Shown here: positions 62,246 through 64,000 of the stretch, in pieces | Layout: each line of letters begins with the position of its first letter | How positions within the stretch are numbered: the first letter of the stretch is position 1 | Origin: Arctopsyche grandis | Taxonomy: Eukaryota > Arthropoda > Insecta > Trichoptera > Hydropsychidae | DNA: 64,000 nucleotides | Assembly: GCF_051622035.1 (NCBI RefSeq) | Contig: NC_135362.1 | Span: 14,263,501 to 14,327,500, forward strand | Reading direction: 5' to 3' | Position numbers and translations under genes: made by a program | Notes under the pieces: generated by a model | What the model was told of the DNA's origin: nothing | Database searches by the model: none | What the model saw: the letters and a program-made list of their open reading frames with translations, nothing else

Positions 62246-64000
62246 GGACTGGAAGGTAGTAGAATAGTTTTTCAGGATATTTTCTGCTGAATATCTGTAT
62301 ATACACATATGTATTATATATGAACTGATGAGTAGATATCATATGACATGGATCATCATGAGGGGTCGACTACAGATATTACAATTCTAATATTTGTACT
62401 TTTCAGTAAATAAAGGTTGATGGTTTATTGTGTAGGATTAATATTTGGCAGTGCAACTTTTTACCGGACTACCCTAAAACAAATGAAACTGATAAAATTC
62501 TGACAGGTATTTGGATATCGTCCAAATATTTGAAACAACTAAAAAAATACCCACCCCGCCTTCAGGGAATTCGAATAAATCTAAACTCTTCTGCCATGGG
62601 CCAATTCTTTTGTTGAGAATAAATTGCACTAGAATGTGTTGTTTTTACAATTTGGAATAGTAACAGAGAGCACCCAAAAAAGGTCAATATATGCTAAGTG
62701 AAATTGTGGTACCATACGTTGTACCTCTCGCACCTGAGATAAAAGAACAAAAAAAAAGTAAAAAGAAAAATAAACGTGCCGCGAATTTCTCCAGGCCTCC
62801 TTCTAGTTCTCTCGTTCCGCTCTTCGGCAACAATGACGTTTGTTTGCTTTTGTTCTACACTTTGTCATGTCTTTACGCACTTTTCCCGGGAGACCTCAAC
62901 GCGCTGCGATCGTTGAGGCCCCAACTTTGTTTGAGTTCTTCTCGGCAACCCTTCTTTAGAGCGGTCCCTCCCCGGAGGTACGACCGCCGTGGCCTCCCCT
63001 TTGTAAAAGTTAAAAAGCCACTAAATCATGCACTGGAATCCGAGCTTCCCTATGGCGGGCTCTCTCTCTCCGACCTGCCATCCTCCCCTATTCAGCCATC
63101 CCCTTGACGGGGTAAAAGCTCGCGAGCAAACTAGGCGCAATCAATTAAAACTGAAATAAAAGTGCCCGTGACGTCGTTCTCTGAATTCGAAAGTCACGCC
63201 GTTCTGGTGTTCAAAGCCGCTAGACGAGTGCGGCGAGCTTTTCAACTTTTGTGTGTGAAATGTGTGGAAATTCTGAATTAGACTCAGAATTTATTCCGAT
63301 TGCTATTTTATACTTAATCAGAAATATGTATAGAAATATTATGTTTTTATATAAAATTGCATATCGTACATAATAATTGTCTGATGCGTACGTTCGTATG
63401 TACGAAGTGCTGTTAACATATGCTCAGTTTCTCTTTCTCCCTTTGGAATCGTATATCGTGGAAAGAGACGGAGCATGGTGAGTGTATACGAAGTACTCAC
63501 TCATGATGCTGCCTCTCTTTCTCCCCTTGAAATCGTATATCGTGGAAAGAGCGACGGCATATACGTAATAATAATATTTAACATTTGTTTAATTTTTTTG
63601 AAAAAACATCGTATTTTTAATAGATTCTTTTATTTATAAGCTAGTCTCACGGGCGCTAGTCTCACGGGCGAGTCGCGTAAATTTATTTTTCAAAACTTAC
63701 AAAATTAAAGCTTAAAAAAGGTTTCACATGCACCATCTAAATAAATATGTATGTATGAATGCACTCGGTTCCAAAAAAAATATGATTTTGATGAGCTTTG
63801 GGATTCATAATCAATTATACCGAGAAATCTAAAACTTCCATAGTTTATGTTTCTCGTGCATATGTATACATACATGTGCATTGTACATGCAAGGTCACGC
63901 CAAACCCTGAGAGCCTCGAATTATGAGAGTACATTTTTTTTGCATGTTTAACTTATTTAAAAATTGTTGGCGTATGGGTAATAATCAAATATTTCGCGGG
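62246..64000. other. Intergenic with GC-rich block, no confident gene
   Basis: A GC-richer stretch at 62780-63240 carries a 138-codon + strand frame (62691-63107). Its product (Lys-rich start, Pro/Ser/Arg-rich end) resembles no family I know. Two 37-bp near-identical blocks with AATCGTATATCGTGGAAAGA lie at 63431-63467 and 63515-63551. GCTAGTCTCACGGGC is doubled in tandem at 63640-63669. The block may belong to a neighbouring gene outside the window. Confidence 0.4.
63431..63551. repeat. 37-bp direct repeat, two copies 84 bp apart
   Basis: CTCTTTCTCCC(T/C)TTG(G/A)A followed by ATCGTATATCGTGGAAAGAG occurs at 63431-63467 and 63515-63551 with two differences. The intervening DNA is unique. Possible paired protein-binding sites or an old duplication. 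Confidence 0.85.

Noticed and set aside
62691..63107. 138-codon + strand frame as a gene
   Set aside because: No recognisable domain, no clear splice or start context, and a composition explained by the local GC-rich block.

Overview
This is nuclear DNA from an arthropod, almost certainly an insect. The sequence is AT-rich. Five of the small introns are only 72-78 bp, and (AT)n and TACATA/TATGTA microsatellites occur throughout. The mobile elements present are CR1/Jockey-type and RTE-type LINEs, tRNA-headed SINEs, hAT transposons and solo LTR-like repeats. I cannot name the order or species. No prokaryotic operon, CRISPR array or confident free-standing RNA gene is present.

The one well-supported host gene runs on the + strand from 13260 to 48039. 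I assembled 16 coding exons from AG/GT boundaries. All 15 junctions agree in phase and the total is 3315 nt, that is 1104 residues plus a stop. The product is a type I membrane protein. It has a signal peptide, an N-terminal LDL-receptor class A (LDLa) module, about five CUB or CUB-like domains, a second LDLa module, one transmembrane helix and a short basic tail. Intron 1 (about 18.9 kb) and introns 4 and 8 hold most of the repeats within the gene. The 5' untranslated exon(s) and promoter lie upstream and could not be located.

Layout: 1-13235 is non-coding, with an RTE remnant (2137-2745), a short hAT-like non-autonomous element (6583-6797), a compound AT repeat (7535-8025) and a LINE 3' end (11740-12385). 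Intron 1 (13474-32386) holds a LINE 3' end, a solo LTR-like repeat, an RTE remnant, a decayed hAT with a perfect 8-bp target duplication (22413-24144), a SINE and a nearly intact CR1/Jockey-type LINE on the minus strand (about 26744-31050). Introns 4 and 8 hold SINEs, RTE pieces, an 11-bp-duplication retroposed insertion and a second decayed hAT (42103-43575). Downstream of the gene (48040-64000) are AT microsatellites, LINE, SINE, RTE and LTR-like remnants, a CG-rich short tandem repeat (53487-53660) and two GC-rich blocks of unknown role (58314-58870 and 62780-63240).

The window is best read as one large receptor-like gene whose introns have been repeatedly invaded. I found no convincing multi-gene novel system. 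The most informative items are the gene model, the two hAT insertions with perfect target duplications, the LINE with its 3' stem-loop, and the SINE and retroposon families with nested insertions.
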